This document shows, in pieces, positions 33,892 through 41,838 of a stretch of DNA of 64,000 bases. How positions within the stretch are numbered: position 1 is the first letter of the stretch; each line of letters begins with the position of its first letter. This DNA is from a virus. The notes under the pieces were generated by a model, which was not told where the DNA came from, did no database searches, and saw only the letters and a program-made list of their open reading frames with translations. The translations under genes and the position numbers were made by a program. The stretch lies in IMG/VR virus record IMGVR_UViG_3300020158_000335, positions 1-64,000 of that record; one strand, 5' to 3'.

Positions 33892-36800
33892 ATCAAATCG
33901 TGTGTCAGAAGGGTTAACATGATGTCGTCAAACTCAAACGGGATGATGGACGGCTGTTTTTGTGTCTGTGTTTGCATTTGGGATGGGTTCCGTCTGTTTG
34001 TTTGTGGCTTTTGGAATCCGCCCTGCTGTCCGCCTGATGCCGATGATCCCCCGGAGCTGCCCCCGCTGTTGGCTATCACTACCGGTTGTGGTTCGGGTTT
34101 GGGCTGTACGATAGGGGCCGGGGCTGGCGGCTGTGTTTGTTGACTGCTGGCTATTGGTGCCGGTTGCTCGATTGCGGCTGGCTGGCTGGTGGCCGCCGCT
34201 TCAATAGGTTGAGCGCTTTGAGCGTCTTTGCTTTTCGCTTTGGTGATGGGATGTACCAGGTTTCCGTTTGCGTCTTTCCTGTTTTTTTCAGCGAAATACA
34301 TGTCTCTACGCTGGGCGCTCGTCAGCGTTTTCGGGTCCACGCCTTTAAGCGCCTGTGCAAATATGCTCGGTTCTTTTGTCCCACGCTGCGCATCGGTTGT
34401 CACGGCCTGGGCTGGTGCGGTTTCGGGTGCTGGGGCCGAGACAGGGCTTGTCGTTGCGGTCTGGACGGGTGTCACTGGCTCCGCTGGCTGGCTGGCGGTC
34501 GCCGCATCAATAGGTTGAGCACTCTGAGTATCTTTGCTTTTTGCTTTGGTGAGAGGATGCACCAGGTTCCCGTTCGCGTCTTTCCTGTTTTTTTCAGCGA
34601 AATACATATCTCTGCGCTGTTCGCTGGTAAGCGTTTTCGGGTCCAAGCCTTTCATCGCCTGCGCAAATATGCTCGGTTCTTTTGTTCCACGCTGTACATC
34701 GGTTGTCACAGCCTGGGCTGGTGCGGTTTCAGGTGATGGGGCAGCGACGGGAGTTGCGGTTACGTCCTGGACGGGTGCCACTGGACCCGCTGCGGCTGTT
34801 GGAACCATCGACTGGTCAATAGGTTGACCGATTTTTGATGCGACTTCTGGCGATGATAATGCTCCGATTTTTGCAGCGTCTTTGTTTTCATTTATGAATC
34901 TATTCCCCTGCTTGTTATGAGCTTTTATGCCTCCTTCTAATCTGGGGAAATGTGCTAAGGTGCCGTCTGCGTTTTTTCTACCTCGTTCAGCGTAAATTCT
35001 TTCTCTGATTTGCTCTTTTGATAGCGTTTTCGGGTCCACTCCTTTTGGGAAAGCCTGGTCTAATATCTGTGGCCCACCCCCCGGTCCATGCTGCGTACCG
35101 GTGGAAAATAGGACTTCCTGTAACATGGGATCGGTTGTGTCGATGCCCATTTTTTTGGCTTTTTTTTCGGTTGGCCCATAATGAGTTTTTTTAATGAAAT
35201 CAAACTGTGCCTGACCAAATGCTTCAGGGTTTTTAGCCGCAGTTTTTGGCCATTGCTCGTTGTATTCCTTGCTGCCAGGCTTCATCCCCTCAAAATCTTT
35301 TGCCCACGGACTTTGTTTGATAAAGTCCCCGACTGTACCGCCGGAGTGCATTTGGAACTTGCCATAAGCAAAGCCTTTCACGTCCGGGGCCACTGCCCCA
35401 ACATCGCCGCGTGACTCATAATGCTCAGCCAATGAACCCAGGCCGGCATATTGGTAGTCGTCCTTACCGCTGCCTTTCTTTTTCTTTCCTGATGTAGCGA
35501 CAGGGCTTGTGGTTGTGGTTTGGACGGGTGCGGAGGTTCCGGGTGATGATGTTGCGACAGGGCTTGTGGTTGCGACGGGCGCAGGGGTTCCAGGTGACGA
35601 TGTATCGACAGGGCTTGTGGTTGTGGTTTGGGCAGGTGCAGTTCTCGGTGATGAACCCGACTCGGTTACACGTCCGACCTCTGTGTGCCTCATTTTGATT
35701 CTTGGTATATGGGCATTCGCCATAAGCTCTTTTGCACCATCGAAGGCTGCGACAATGAGCGATTGCTGTGCCTTGAGCGCTGTAGCAAGAACGCCGGTTA
35801 TCTCGGCTTCTTTTTTAAGCTCCTGCTGGCTGCTCCCGTCTGTAGCTGTGGCTTCTTTGGGGGTACTGCTTCCGTCTGTGGCTGTGGCTTCTTGGGGGGT
35901 CCACTTGGCCATAGCTGCGGCTTGTTCTTCGTTTGGGGCCCACCTGGCTATAGCTGCTTTTTCTTCGTCGTCTGTAAGCCCCACAGTGTCCACGCCGCCA
36001 GCTTTATCTGCAACATAACGAGCTTTCTGGAGTGGACTGGCTTCCTCTCCGTCTGGTACCCCGTATTCTTTTTTTTGCCCTTCTTTATCGTTGTACGCAT
36101 CATAGATACGTTTTCCAACAACGGCTACGACTCCTGCGGTCACGACAGCAGCTATTGTAGCAGGTAAAGCCCCCAAGATAATCGGTGTGATAGCGATAGC
36201 ACCACTGGTTATCGCACCGGTTATCGCACCGGCTATCACACCAGTAATGTTATCGCCGATCCTTGATAATAACCCACCGCCTGAAGGCTGGTTTCCCGGC
36301 CTGCCTGTACCACCATGCCCGCCCGCGCCCGCTACAACTGTTGCTGTTGTACCATCGCCGGCTGTGGCTTGTTCGTGCTCCCGTTGTCCGACGCTTTGGA
36401 CTGGCCCTGCTGCCTGGGCATCGCCCAATGTTGATATGGCACCAATTAGCTGTTGGTTCCGGTTCTCAGCCGCAGTGTTGCTGGCCTGAACTGCCGTTGT
36501 AACCTCAGATGTTGCGGTAATCTGGGCGTCAACCGACCTGTCACCAGTACTGCGGTTGCCACGGATTCCACGGAATTTATTGACAACGCCCGTAAATGTG
36601 TCTTTGATTTGGCTGCCAAGGCCAATCATTTCAGAAATCATGCCGGTTATTGGGCCGCCCAACGTAGCCATTCCGACAGTTTCAGCCAAGTCGCCGTTTA
36701 TTGTAGATCCCCCAGCGTTTCGTCTGCCCGTGGATGTTTGTGGGCGGCCAGATGTACCACCGGATGTTGATGTACCTCCAGACGTGGCTTGTTCGTGCGC

Positions 36801-37151
36801 ACGTTGTCCGGCGCTGGTGAATCTGCCAGTGGCATCTCTGTTTCTTTGGATAGGGGTAACAACAGGGGCAGGGCTGGAAACAACAGGGGCATTCCCCGTA
36901 GCCGGGGCAGGGCTGGAAACAACCTGTACCCGCCCCCCACCGGAAGAACCCTGTCTGTTTGTCTCGACAGAATTTCTGCCGGTTGCGTCAAGCTTTACTG
37001 TGATTACAATATCTGTCTGTTGCCCAGGAGCTGCCGCGTACTCGACTGGGCGTGACGTTGTGCCACCAGATGCAAAAATATCCAGAATCTTTTTGGTATC
37101 GTGCTTAATTCCTACGACTATTGGTTCAATTCCATCGGTGGCTGTCGTCAT
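33888..37151 (-). CDS. Tape measure protein with muramidase-like domain
   Basis: This 1087-aa protein determines tail length and helps DNA entry. The N-terminal half has low-complexity Gly/Thr/Pro sequence, the phage segment NRDATGRFTSAGQRAHEQAT and a hydrophobic membrane-active stretch (IAGAITGAITSGAIAITPII). A peptidoglycan-hydrolase-like domain follows at about residues 565-720 (LGSLAEHYESRGDVGAVAPD, AYGKFQMHSGGTVGDFIK). Two 102-aa tandem repeats and a Gln/Pro tail end the protein. Its start overlaps the frameshift frame of the chaperone region as ATGA. Confidence 0.75.
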   Translation of the reverse strand: MTTATDGIEPIVVGIKHDTKKILDIFASGGTTSRPVEYAAAPGQQTDIVITVKLDATGRNSVETNRQGSSGGGRVQVVSSPAPATGNAPVVSSPAPVVTPIQRNRDATGRFTSAGQRAHEQATSGGTSTSGGTSGRPQTSTGRRNAGGSTINGDLAETVGMATLGGPITGMISEMIGLGSQIKDTFTGVVNKFRGIRGNRSTGDRSVDAQITATSEVTTAVQASNTAAENRNQQLIGAISTLGDAQAAGPVQSVGQREHEQATAGDGTTATVVAGAGGHGGTGRPGNQPSGGGLLSRIGDNITGVIAGAITGAITSGAIAITPIILGALPATIAAVVTAGVVAVVGKRIYDAYNDKEGQKKEYGVPDGEEASPLQKARYVADKAGGVDTVGLTDDEEKAAIARWAPNEEQAAAMAKWTPQEATATDGSSTPKEATATDGSSQQELKKEAEITGVLATALKAQQSLIVAAFDGAKELMANAHIPRIKMRHTEVGRVTESGSSPRTAPAQTTTTSPVDTSSPGTPAPVATTSPVATSSPGTSAPVQTTTTSPVATSGKKKKGSGKDDYQYAGLGSLAEHYESRGDVGAVAPDVKGFAYGKFQMHSGGTVGDFIKQSPWAKDFEGMKPGSKEYNEQWPKTAAKNPEAFGQAQFDFIKKTHYGPTEKKAKKMGIDTTDPMLQEVLFSTGTQHGPGGGPQILDQAFPKGVDPKTLSKEQIRERIYAERGRKNADGTLAHFPRLEGGIKAHNKQGNRFINENKDAAKIGALSSPEVASKIGQPIDQSMVPTAAAGPVAPVQDVTATPVAAPSPETAPAQAVTTDVQRGTKEPSIFAQAMKGLDPKTLTSEQRRDMYFAEKNRKDANGNLVHPLTKAKSKDTQSAQPIDAATASQPAEPVTPVQTATTSPVSAPAPETAPAQAVTTDAQRGTKEPSIFAQALKGVDPKTLTSAQRRDMYFAEKNRKDANGNLVHPITKAKSKDAQSAQPIEAAATSQPAAIEQPAPIASSQQTQPPAPAPIVQPKPEPQPVVIANSGGSSGGSSASGGQQGGFQKPQTNRRNPSQMQTQTQKQPSIIPFEFDDIMLTLLTHDLM
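34190..34790 (-). repeat. Two 306-bp tandem repeats inside the tape measure gene
   Basis: The two units are offset by 306 bp (102 residues). Each contains QRGTKEPSIFAQA, DPKTLTS, QRRDMYFAEKNRKDANGNLV and TKAKSKD. A third, diverged relative (PKTLSKEQIRERIYAERGRK) lies next to them. The exact copy-edge is approximate. Copy number could alter tail length. Confidence 0.8.
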
Positions 37152-37324
37152 TTCTTTTTCATCTTTTTTACAAGTGCTGATTCCAGATTTAAAACAATCC
37201 GGATATCCGTATCAAGAACGTCTCGGAGGCCCTGTCCGGCCCACAGACACAAATTATCAATGATGGTCTGCCACGAATGACGGCTATACCAATGGAATGT
37301 TGACGAAACCCCGAAACGGAACCC
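37148..37324 (-). CDS. Frameshift extension of the tail assembly chaperone
   Basis: Open frame of 58 residues with no usable start codon. It begins inside the 3' end of the 258-aa gene in the +1 (equivalent to -2) frame, and its TGA overlaps the tape measure ATG as ATGA. The sequence is protein-like (STFHWYSRHSWQTIIDNLCL, RDVLDTDIRIVLNLESALVK). A ribosome shifting between 37324 and the 37284 stop would make a longer chaperone, as in lambda G/GT and, by -2 shifting, phage Mu. The shift site is not proven. Confidence 0.55.
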   Translation of the reverse strand, partial: GFRFGVSSTFHWYSRHSWQTIIDNLCLWAGQGLRDVLDTDIRIVLNLESALVKKMKKK

Positions 37325-38060
37325 TCAAAAGGGTCTCACTCCCAACTTCATCGCATGAAACACGGATGATTAAAAATATCCGTCCATCGGTAGTATCCAC
37401 CACGGACTCAAGGCCGTGTTCCATTTCCAGCGTTTTTTCAGCCACGGTATCAGACAAGGACTCCATATCTGACATGTTCATGGCCATAATTTTCTTTTCG
37501 TTTGCTTCGATTCTGTTTTCGTCAATCCCGACGCTGAAAAATGATAGGCTCCGGATCAGCGCTGCCAGCCTGATTCTTGAATGGATTGCATTGGCGTCTT
37601 TTTTGTCCATACCAGGAACGATGTTCCGCCGCATCAACTCCAGCGCTTCCATATCCGATCCAGTTAATGGCCGGACAACAACAGGCTCGCCGTTGTGCGT
37701 GAATTCACGTTCTGGCTTGCCGGATATTGATTTATAATTCTCAGCAAGCTTTTTCATGTCATAAGATATTGCATGGTTCTTTCCGCAATACCCGCAATCG
37801 TACCGAAACTGTGCGGACGAATCAGATGTCGTATGCAGCCAATACCAATAAAGGCCCAGGCGTCTGTCGTCTGCTGTCCAGGTTTTCGAGCTGACAAAGC
37901 CATCTCCCGGCAATTGCACACGATCCAGAAATATCGTTGTGATGGTTTCTTCCATTTCAGGGTCAACGTCACAGAAATCAAGTGCATCGGCAACTGTGGC
38001 CTCACGCATGGATATTTTTTTAAGCTGCTTACTGGGTAGGGAAAACGGGGGGATGTTCAT
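37284..38060 (-). CDS. Tail/baseplate hub assembly protein (chaperone-like)
   Basis: This 258-aa protein has a Cys4-like element (YDCGYCGKNH plus nearby residues) and helical C-terminal half (MSDMESLSDTVAEKTLEM). Position immediately before the tape measure gene, and the overlapping +1 frame, mark it as the tail assembly chaperone. The sequence is also reminiscent of T4-type baseplate hub assembly proteins. Stop TAG at 37284. Confidence 0.55.
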   Translation of the reverse strand: MNIPPFSLPSKQLKKISMREATVADALDFCDVDPEMEETITTIFLDRVQLPGDGFVSSKTWTADDRRLGLYWYWLHTTSDSSAQFRYDCGYCGKNHAISYDMKKLAENYKSISGKPEREFTHNGEPVVVRPLTGSDMEALELMRRNIVPGMDKKDANAIHSRIRLAALIRSLSFFSVGIDENRIEANEKKIMAMNMSDMESLSDTVAEKTLEMEHGLESVVDTTDGRIFLIIRVSCDEVGSETLLRVPFRGFVNIPLV

Positions 38061-38092
38061 TTGAAATCCTTTCAGATTGTTTTTTTAGTTGG

Positions 38093-38722
38093 TTATGACT
38101 TATTTGTTCTGCTTTGCACAAATACAATAGGGAATTCGATATTCCCGCATTCATCACGGCTTTCTGTAATTTCTCCCAGCTTGGTTGGAATCACCCACCA
38201 GGAGTCGCAGGATTCCGGTGACACCTTTTCTTTATCCACAACTTTCAGCCTTTTCCCGTCAGCACCCAGGTTATATTTTTTAAGCAAAAACTCAATTTCG
38301 CCCAACGGCTTTATCGTTCCGTCTGTATCTATGATATTGCCGGTAATTTTTTTAAACCATTCGTAGATTTCGCGTTTTGAATTATCACGCATAGTCATAG
38401 TTATGGTGGTCGGTGATACTGCAATCGGAAAATTAAATGTGTGTCCGCCGATTTTCTCGGCTTCCATTTCGATTGCTATGGGGTCGTAAGTCACGTCTTT
38501 GACGTACATATCAAAATCAGCGACAGGTTGAAGCTTACTTTCAACAGATGGAAACGCATATTTACCGTCTGGTGTTGTAATATCTGTCGAGATAGGGCCG
38601 TTCACTGTCGTTTTCGTTAAGGTTATTTCGCCTATCACAATCTCAAACTGCCAGCCATGCCGAAACGGGTTTTCCTTCAATTTCTGGACTGCTTGTTTCA
38701 AGCTATCGAAATCTTCTGCCAT
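38093..38722 (-). CDS. Tail tube-related or tube-initiator protein
   Basis: This 209-aa protein has PFRHGWQFEIVIGEITLTKT at the start and strands SPTTITMTMRDNSKREIYEW in the middle. This fits gp19/gp54-like tube folds. It lies between the neck-like gene and the chaperone. The assignment is by position and beta pattern only. Confidence 0.45.
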   Translation of the reverse strand: MAEDFDSLKQAVQKLKENPFRHGWQFEIVIGEITLTKTTVNGPISTDITTPDGKYAFPSVESKLQPVADFDMYVKDVTYDPIAIEMEAEKIGGHTFNFPIAVSPTTITMTMRDNSKREIYEWFKKITGNIIDTDGTIKPLGEIEFLLKKYNLGADGKRLKVVDKEKVSPESCDSWWVIPTKLGEITESRDECGNIEFPIVFVQSRTNKS

Positions 38723-38750
38723 AATGCTTCCTTGCAGTTGATAAAATGGT

Positions 38751-39293
38751 TTAAAACACGGACATCATGGGGACAATCGCCATGTTGTCTTCCATGTATG
38801 CTTCGATTGTGGTCTTGCGGTCAACCATATCGGCATTCGACGGAAGTTCCGTTTGCATCCCGGTCGAGATCGCTACAGCGCGGGCGCGTTCGGTGTTTGG
38901 GATACCAATCAACGCCACGATATAATCAATCAGAATACCGACAATGCCCGCTGGCAGGTCGGTATCCAGATCATAATCTCGTAGGTTCACAAAATAATAA
39001 AACGTGTAAGGCGGATAACTGTTTGTGTCTTCTTCAACTGATAGATTCGTTTCGTCCTGAATGATTTCATGAAATCTGCTGTTTTTGTCGCTGGCATAAA
39101 TAGCAGATAACATGTCATCAGGGATCGCCACAAATGTCTCAATATCGGTTGATTTTATGGTTTTTATCACGCCGGCCTTGTCTTGATAAACCCCAAGCGC
39201 TCGGCGTAATAACGATTCAAGTTTGTCGCTGTCACTGTGATAAAGCGGCGTGAATTGCGACGTTGCGGCTTCTAAGGCTTCGGTTGGGGTCAT
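38751..39293 (-). CDS. Probable neck or head-tail connector protein
   Basis: This 180-aa protein contains LESLLRRALGVYQDKAG at the N-terminus, a FYYFVNLRDYDLDTDLPAG core and a helical end (ADMVDRKTTIEAYMEDNMA). These resemble connector-type proteins in other myophages, but the match is weak. It overlaps the tail-tube-like gene by 4 nt. Confidence 0.35.
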   Translation of the reverse strand: MTPTEALEAATSQFTPLYHSDSDKLESLLRRALGVYQDKAGVIKTIKSTDIETFVAIPDDMLSAIYASDKNSRFHEIIQDETNLSVEEDTNSYPPYTFYYFVNLRDYDLDTDLPAGIVGILIDYIVALIGIPNTERARAVAISTGMQTELPSNADMVDRKTTIEAYMEDNMAIVPMMSVF

Positions 39294-39814
39294 GATGATG
39301 CCGGGAAATAACTGCCGTGAAGGGTTCCGGATAATTTCAATGGCACAGCGTCTTCTACCGACAAATCCGCGCCGTCAAGTTCAATCCAGCAATCTGTAAT
39401 CACCCATTTACGGTTTGTTGTCGATGTAGCGGTTGCCTCAGATCTCAATTCAAGAGTAACTTCAAAATATTTCTTCCCCTTTGTCCAGGCTTTCAGGATT
39501 TTGTACGCTGCCCCTTTTACGACTTCCCTGAATGTGATCGCCATTTCGATTTCATTGATGAAACGACCTTGCTGGATTGATCTAACACCCATCTGCCCGA
39601 CTGTCTCAACGACTTCGCGTTTAATTGCCGGAGTTGTCGCTGCCTGTACCAAATACGTCAGGCCAGAAGCGTCGATGCTTGTGTCGTCACTTACTATTGT
39701 CATCCAAAAATCTTGCGCCCTGGCTGCCTCTCCTTTATCCAATAGCCCAGTATCGTAAGATGTTCTTAAAAGAGCTAATGCTGCTGATGGTGTTGGCCCA
39801 GAAATACTACCCAT
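39290..39814 (-). CDS. Tail-tube-like protein, copy B
   Basis: This 174-aa paralogue of the next gene shares GVRSIQQGRFINEIEMAITF and CWIELDGADLSVEDAVPLKL plus the ending SGTLHGSYFP. The beta-rich make-up and place in the sheath-to-tape-measure interval suggest a tail tube subunit or tube-like baseplate part. Having two nearly identical copies is unusual for a tail tube. Confidence 0.55.
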   Translation of the reverse strand: MGSISGPTPSAALALLRTSYDTGLLDKGEAARAQDFWMTIVSDDTSIDASGLTYLVQAATTPAIKREVVETVGQMGVRSIQQGRFINEIEMAITFREVVKGAAYKILKAWTKGKKYFEVTLELRSEATATSTTNRKWVITDCWIELDGADLSVEDAVPLKLSGTLHGSYFPASS

Positions 39815-39827
39815 GTCAAACTCCTTT

Positions 39828-40325
39828 TCAGCTTGGTAGATAACTACCGTGAAGGGTTCCAGACAATTTTAGCGGCACGGCGTCCTCTACAGATAAATCC
39901 GCACCATCAAGTTCAATCCAACAGTCTTCTATTTTCCAAAATCCATCGGCACCGTCTGCGGCTACACCTTGTGTTTCTGATTTCAATGCAATGGTAACTG
40001 TCTTGTATGCTTTGGTTTCAGACCAAGCATGTAAAGCTGTATATGCCAAGCCGCTTACGACTTCCTTAAACGTAATAGCCATTTCAATCTCGTTGATGAA
40101 ACGGCCTTGCTGAATTGATCGCACGCCAAAAGGCCCGACCACTTCAACGACCTCTCGTTTGAGCGCCGGTGTTGTCGCTGCCTGAATTAACCAATGTAAG
40201 TTAGCATCACCGTCCACAGTCATCACAAAATCCTGAGCGCGTGCCGACTCACCATACGATAGCATTCTGCTGTACGATTCGCTTAGCAATGACATACTCG
40301 CTGTCACACCACCTGAAATTGCCAT
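39828..40325 (-). CDS. Tail-tube-like protein, copy A
   Basis: This 165-aa protein is highly similar to its downstream copy over about 110 residues, with most differences in the N-terminal 45 residues and in the loop before FWKIEDCWIELDG. Either could be the main tube protein and the other a specialised ring at tube end or baseplate. DNA identity at the 3' ends shows fairly recent duplication. Confidence 0.55.
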   Translation of the reverse strand: MAISGGVTASMSLLSESYSRMLSYGESARAQDFVMTVDGDANLHWLIQAATTPALKREVVEVVGPFGVRSIQQGRFINEIEMAITFKEVVSGLAYTALHAWSETKAYKTVTIALKSETQGVAADGADGFWKIEDCWIELDGADLSVEDAVPLKLSGTLHGSYLPS

Positions 40326-40373
40326 ATTTTACCTCTCTTAAATTATATCTTCCGAAACCTACTCGGTTATGTA

Positions 40374-41048
40374 TTACGTTGTTATCTTCCCGTACCCTTT
40401 TTCCAGGTCAGACCTGGTAAGCGCTTCCATCGTTTCGATATGCAAAGAAACATCCGCCCGAAGCAAGTAGCCGCGCTTATCTTTTTCTTTATCATAAGAT
40501 GAAGACAAGCTTCTTATGATGCAGTTTGTGAGAATCACTTTCCGGGCAATGTTTATATCAACCGGCAGTGGAACACGGTTATTAAGTACTCCTTCTGGTA
40601 GCGTGCCATTATATATTTCCTCAGCCACATCCATAAGATTCGGGGCCATGAACATCTCAAGAGCCTCGATTGCTTTTTCAACGTATTGATCAAACGGGTC
40701 GGCATCTGTACCTTGTGCTTGACATAACGCCCGCAGCTTCATCACTATATTGAACGTGTACGGCTGATTTCCAGACCATATCTGTTGACTGTTTAACTTC
40801 GATTGTGTCGATAAGCCCGTTACCATCTGGAAACCTGCACCCATTTTCTGGAATTTGGATTCAAGGCTCGTATCTGCAAACGGCATTTCCCAGTTGGAAA
40901 CGATTTCCCTGGTGGTGCCTTCTCCGATATATCCGATCACGCAAGTGTTACCCTGTGAAATCCATATTTTATGGAAGTCGGATATCCCGTCGACTATCTG
41001 AAACGCGCCATACCATTTTGTAATGGGTGTTTTTGTGGTTTCAGCCAT
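40374..41048 (-). CDS. Virion structural protein of unknown role
   Basis: This 224-aa mixed alpha/beta protein includes WYGAFQIVDGISDFHKIWIS, SGNQPYTFNIVMKLRAL and the end SHIETMEAL-like LHIETMEALTRSDLEKGYG. It is encoded between a probable head-cargo gene and the tube genes. It could be a tail terminator or tube-adaptor. Not recognised. Confidence 0.45.
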   Translation of the reverse strand: MAETTKTPITKWYGAFQIVDGISDFHKIWISQGNTCVIGYIGEGTTREIVSNWEMPFADTSLESKFQKMGAGFQMVTGLSTQSKLNSQQIWSGNQPYTFNIVMKLRALCQAQGTDADPFDQYVEKAIEALEMFMAPNLMDVAEEIYNGTLPEGVLNNRVPLPVDINIARKVILTNCIIRSLSSSYDKEKDKRGYLLRADVSLHIETMEALTRSDLEKGYGKITT

Positions 41049-41054
41049 ATCGTT

Positions 41055-41756
41055 TTATAGACCCATCGTTTTTCTGAGCTTCATACTGTGTTTACGGTTA
41101 CGAATCGCAGACGAGGTGTGGGATTTAAGCCGAGCCTTTTTAAGCGCAGCTCGTGTTCCGCTGGATATCTGGTGGTGTATCCTCTTCAACTTTTTTTTGC
41201 CCCATGACATGACACCGCCCAGGATTTTCTTGACCATAGATTCCATTATCTGGCCGCCCCTGCTGTTGTTGTCCCCAGCCACGCCCAGAACGTAATTGCT
41301 GATAATGTCTTCATCAGATGTTTCCATTGCACCGATTTTCTCGGCAAGCATCGCGCCCATAGTCGCCCCGGTGTCAGAATCTTCGTCACCGATGAATTTT
41401 CCGATGGCATCCGCATCAGCACCAAGAGACGCAAAGGCATCACCTACAGCGCCGAACATGTCATTGTAATAATTCTCTTCATCGCCGCCTTCCTGGACTT
41501 CACCGTCACCATCCAGATCGGCGTAACCCTGGATAAACGTATCAAGTGAATCGAATGAAAAATCACCTTCGCTCACCCATCCCAAAGCCACAGCCATACC
41601 ATGAGACATCAATTGTTTTGTCGCAAAATCGTCAGCCGCCGCAGCCCCGCCGTCGTCCTCATAGATTGCCATATCAAGCTTCTTTTCCCTGGGAAATGAC
41701 GGCATGTGTTCATCGTCAAGCTCGCCCATTTCATCGTATATGCAGAATTCACTCAT
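41055..41756 (-). CDS. Acidic/basic head precursor with protease site
   Basis: This 233-aa protein has very acidic residues 1-172 (for example GYADLDGDGEVQEGGDEE, EF-hand-like) ending GGQIME. After this candidate site (E172) the last 61 residues are strongly basic (WGKKKLKRIHHQ, RAALKKARLK, IRNRKHSMKLRK). The split suggests a prohead core protein whose acidic part shields a DNA-binding peptide until the protease frees it. The sheath gene lies upstream. Inference from composition and motif. Confidence 0.5.
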   Translation of the reverse strand: MSEFCIYDEMGELDDEHMPSFPREKKLDMAIYEDDGGAAAADDFATKQLMSHGMAVALGWVSEGDFSFDSLDTFIQGYADLDGDGEVQEGGDEENYYNDMFGAVGDAFASLGADADAIGKFIGDEDSDTGATMGAMLAEKIGAMETSDEDIISNYVLGVAGDNNSRGGQIMESMVKKILGGVMSWGKKKLKRIHHQISSGTRAALKKARLKSHTSSAIRNRKHSMKLRKTMGL

Positions 41757-41838
41757 GCGTTTTATCCTTTCTTCAAACGATATGAACCGGTTTCAGTTGA
41801 CAGCCTTTACAAGCAGCCAACTGAAACCAGATTTTTAA

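Noticed and set aside
33919-36770. Long plus-strand open frames opposite the tape measure gene
   Set aside because: They mirror the low-complexity, repeat-rich coding of the minus-strand gene and show no protein-like pattern of their own.
37305-37311. G GGT TTC heptamer as a -1 slippery site at the chaperone end
   Set aside because: It is a good -1 heptamer in the right frame, but the -1 product is short and not protein-like, whereas the +1/-2 frame is. It may still be involved in a -2 slip.
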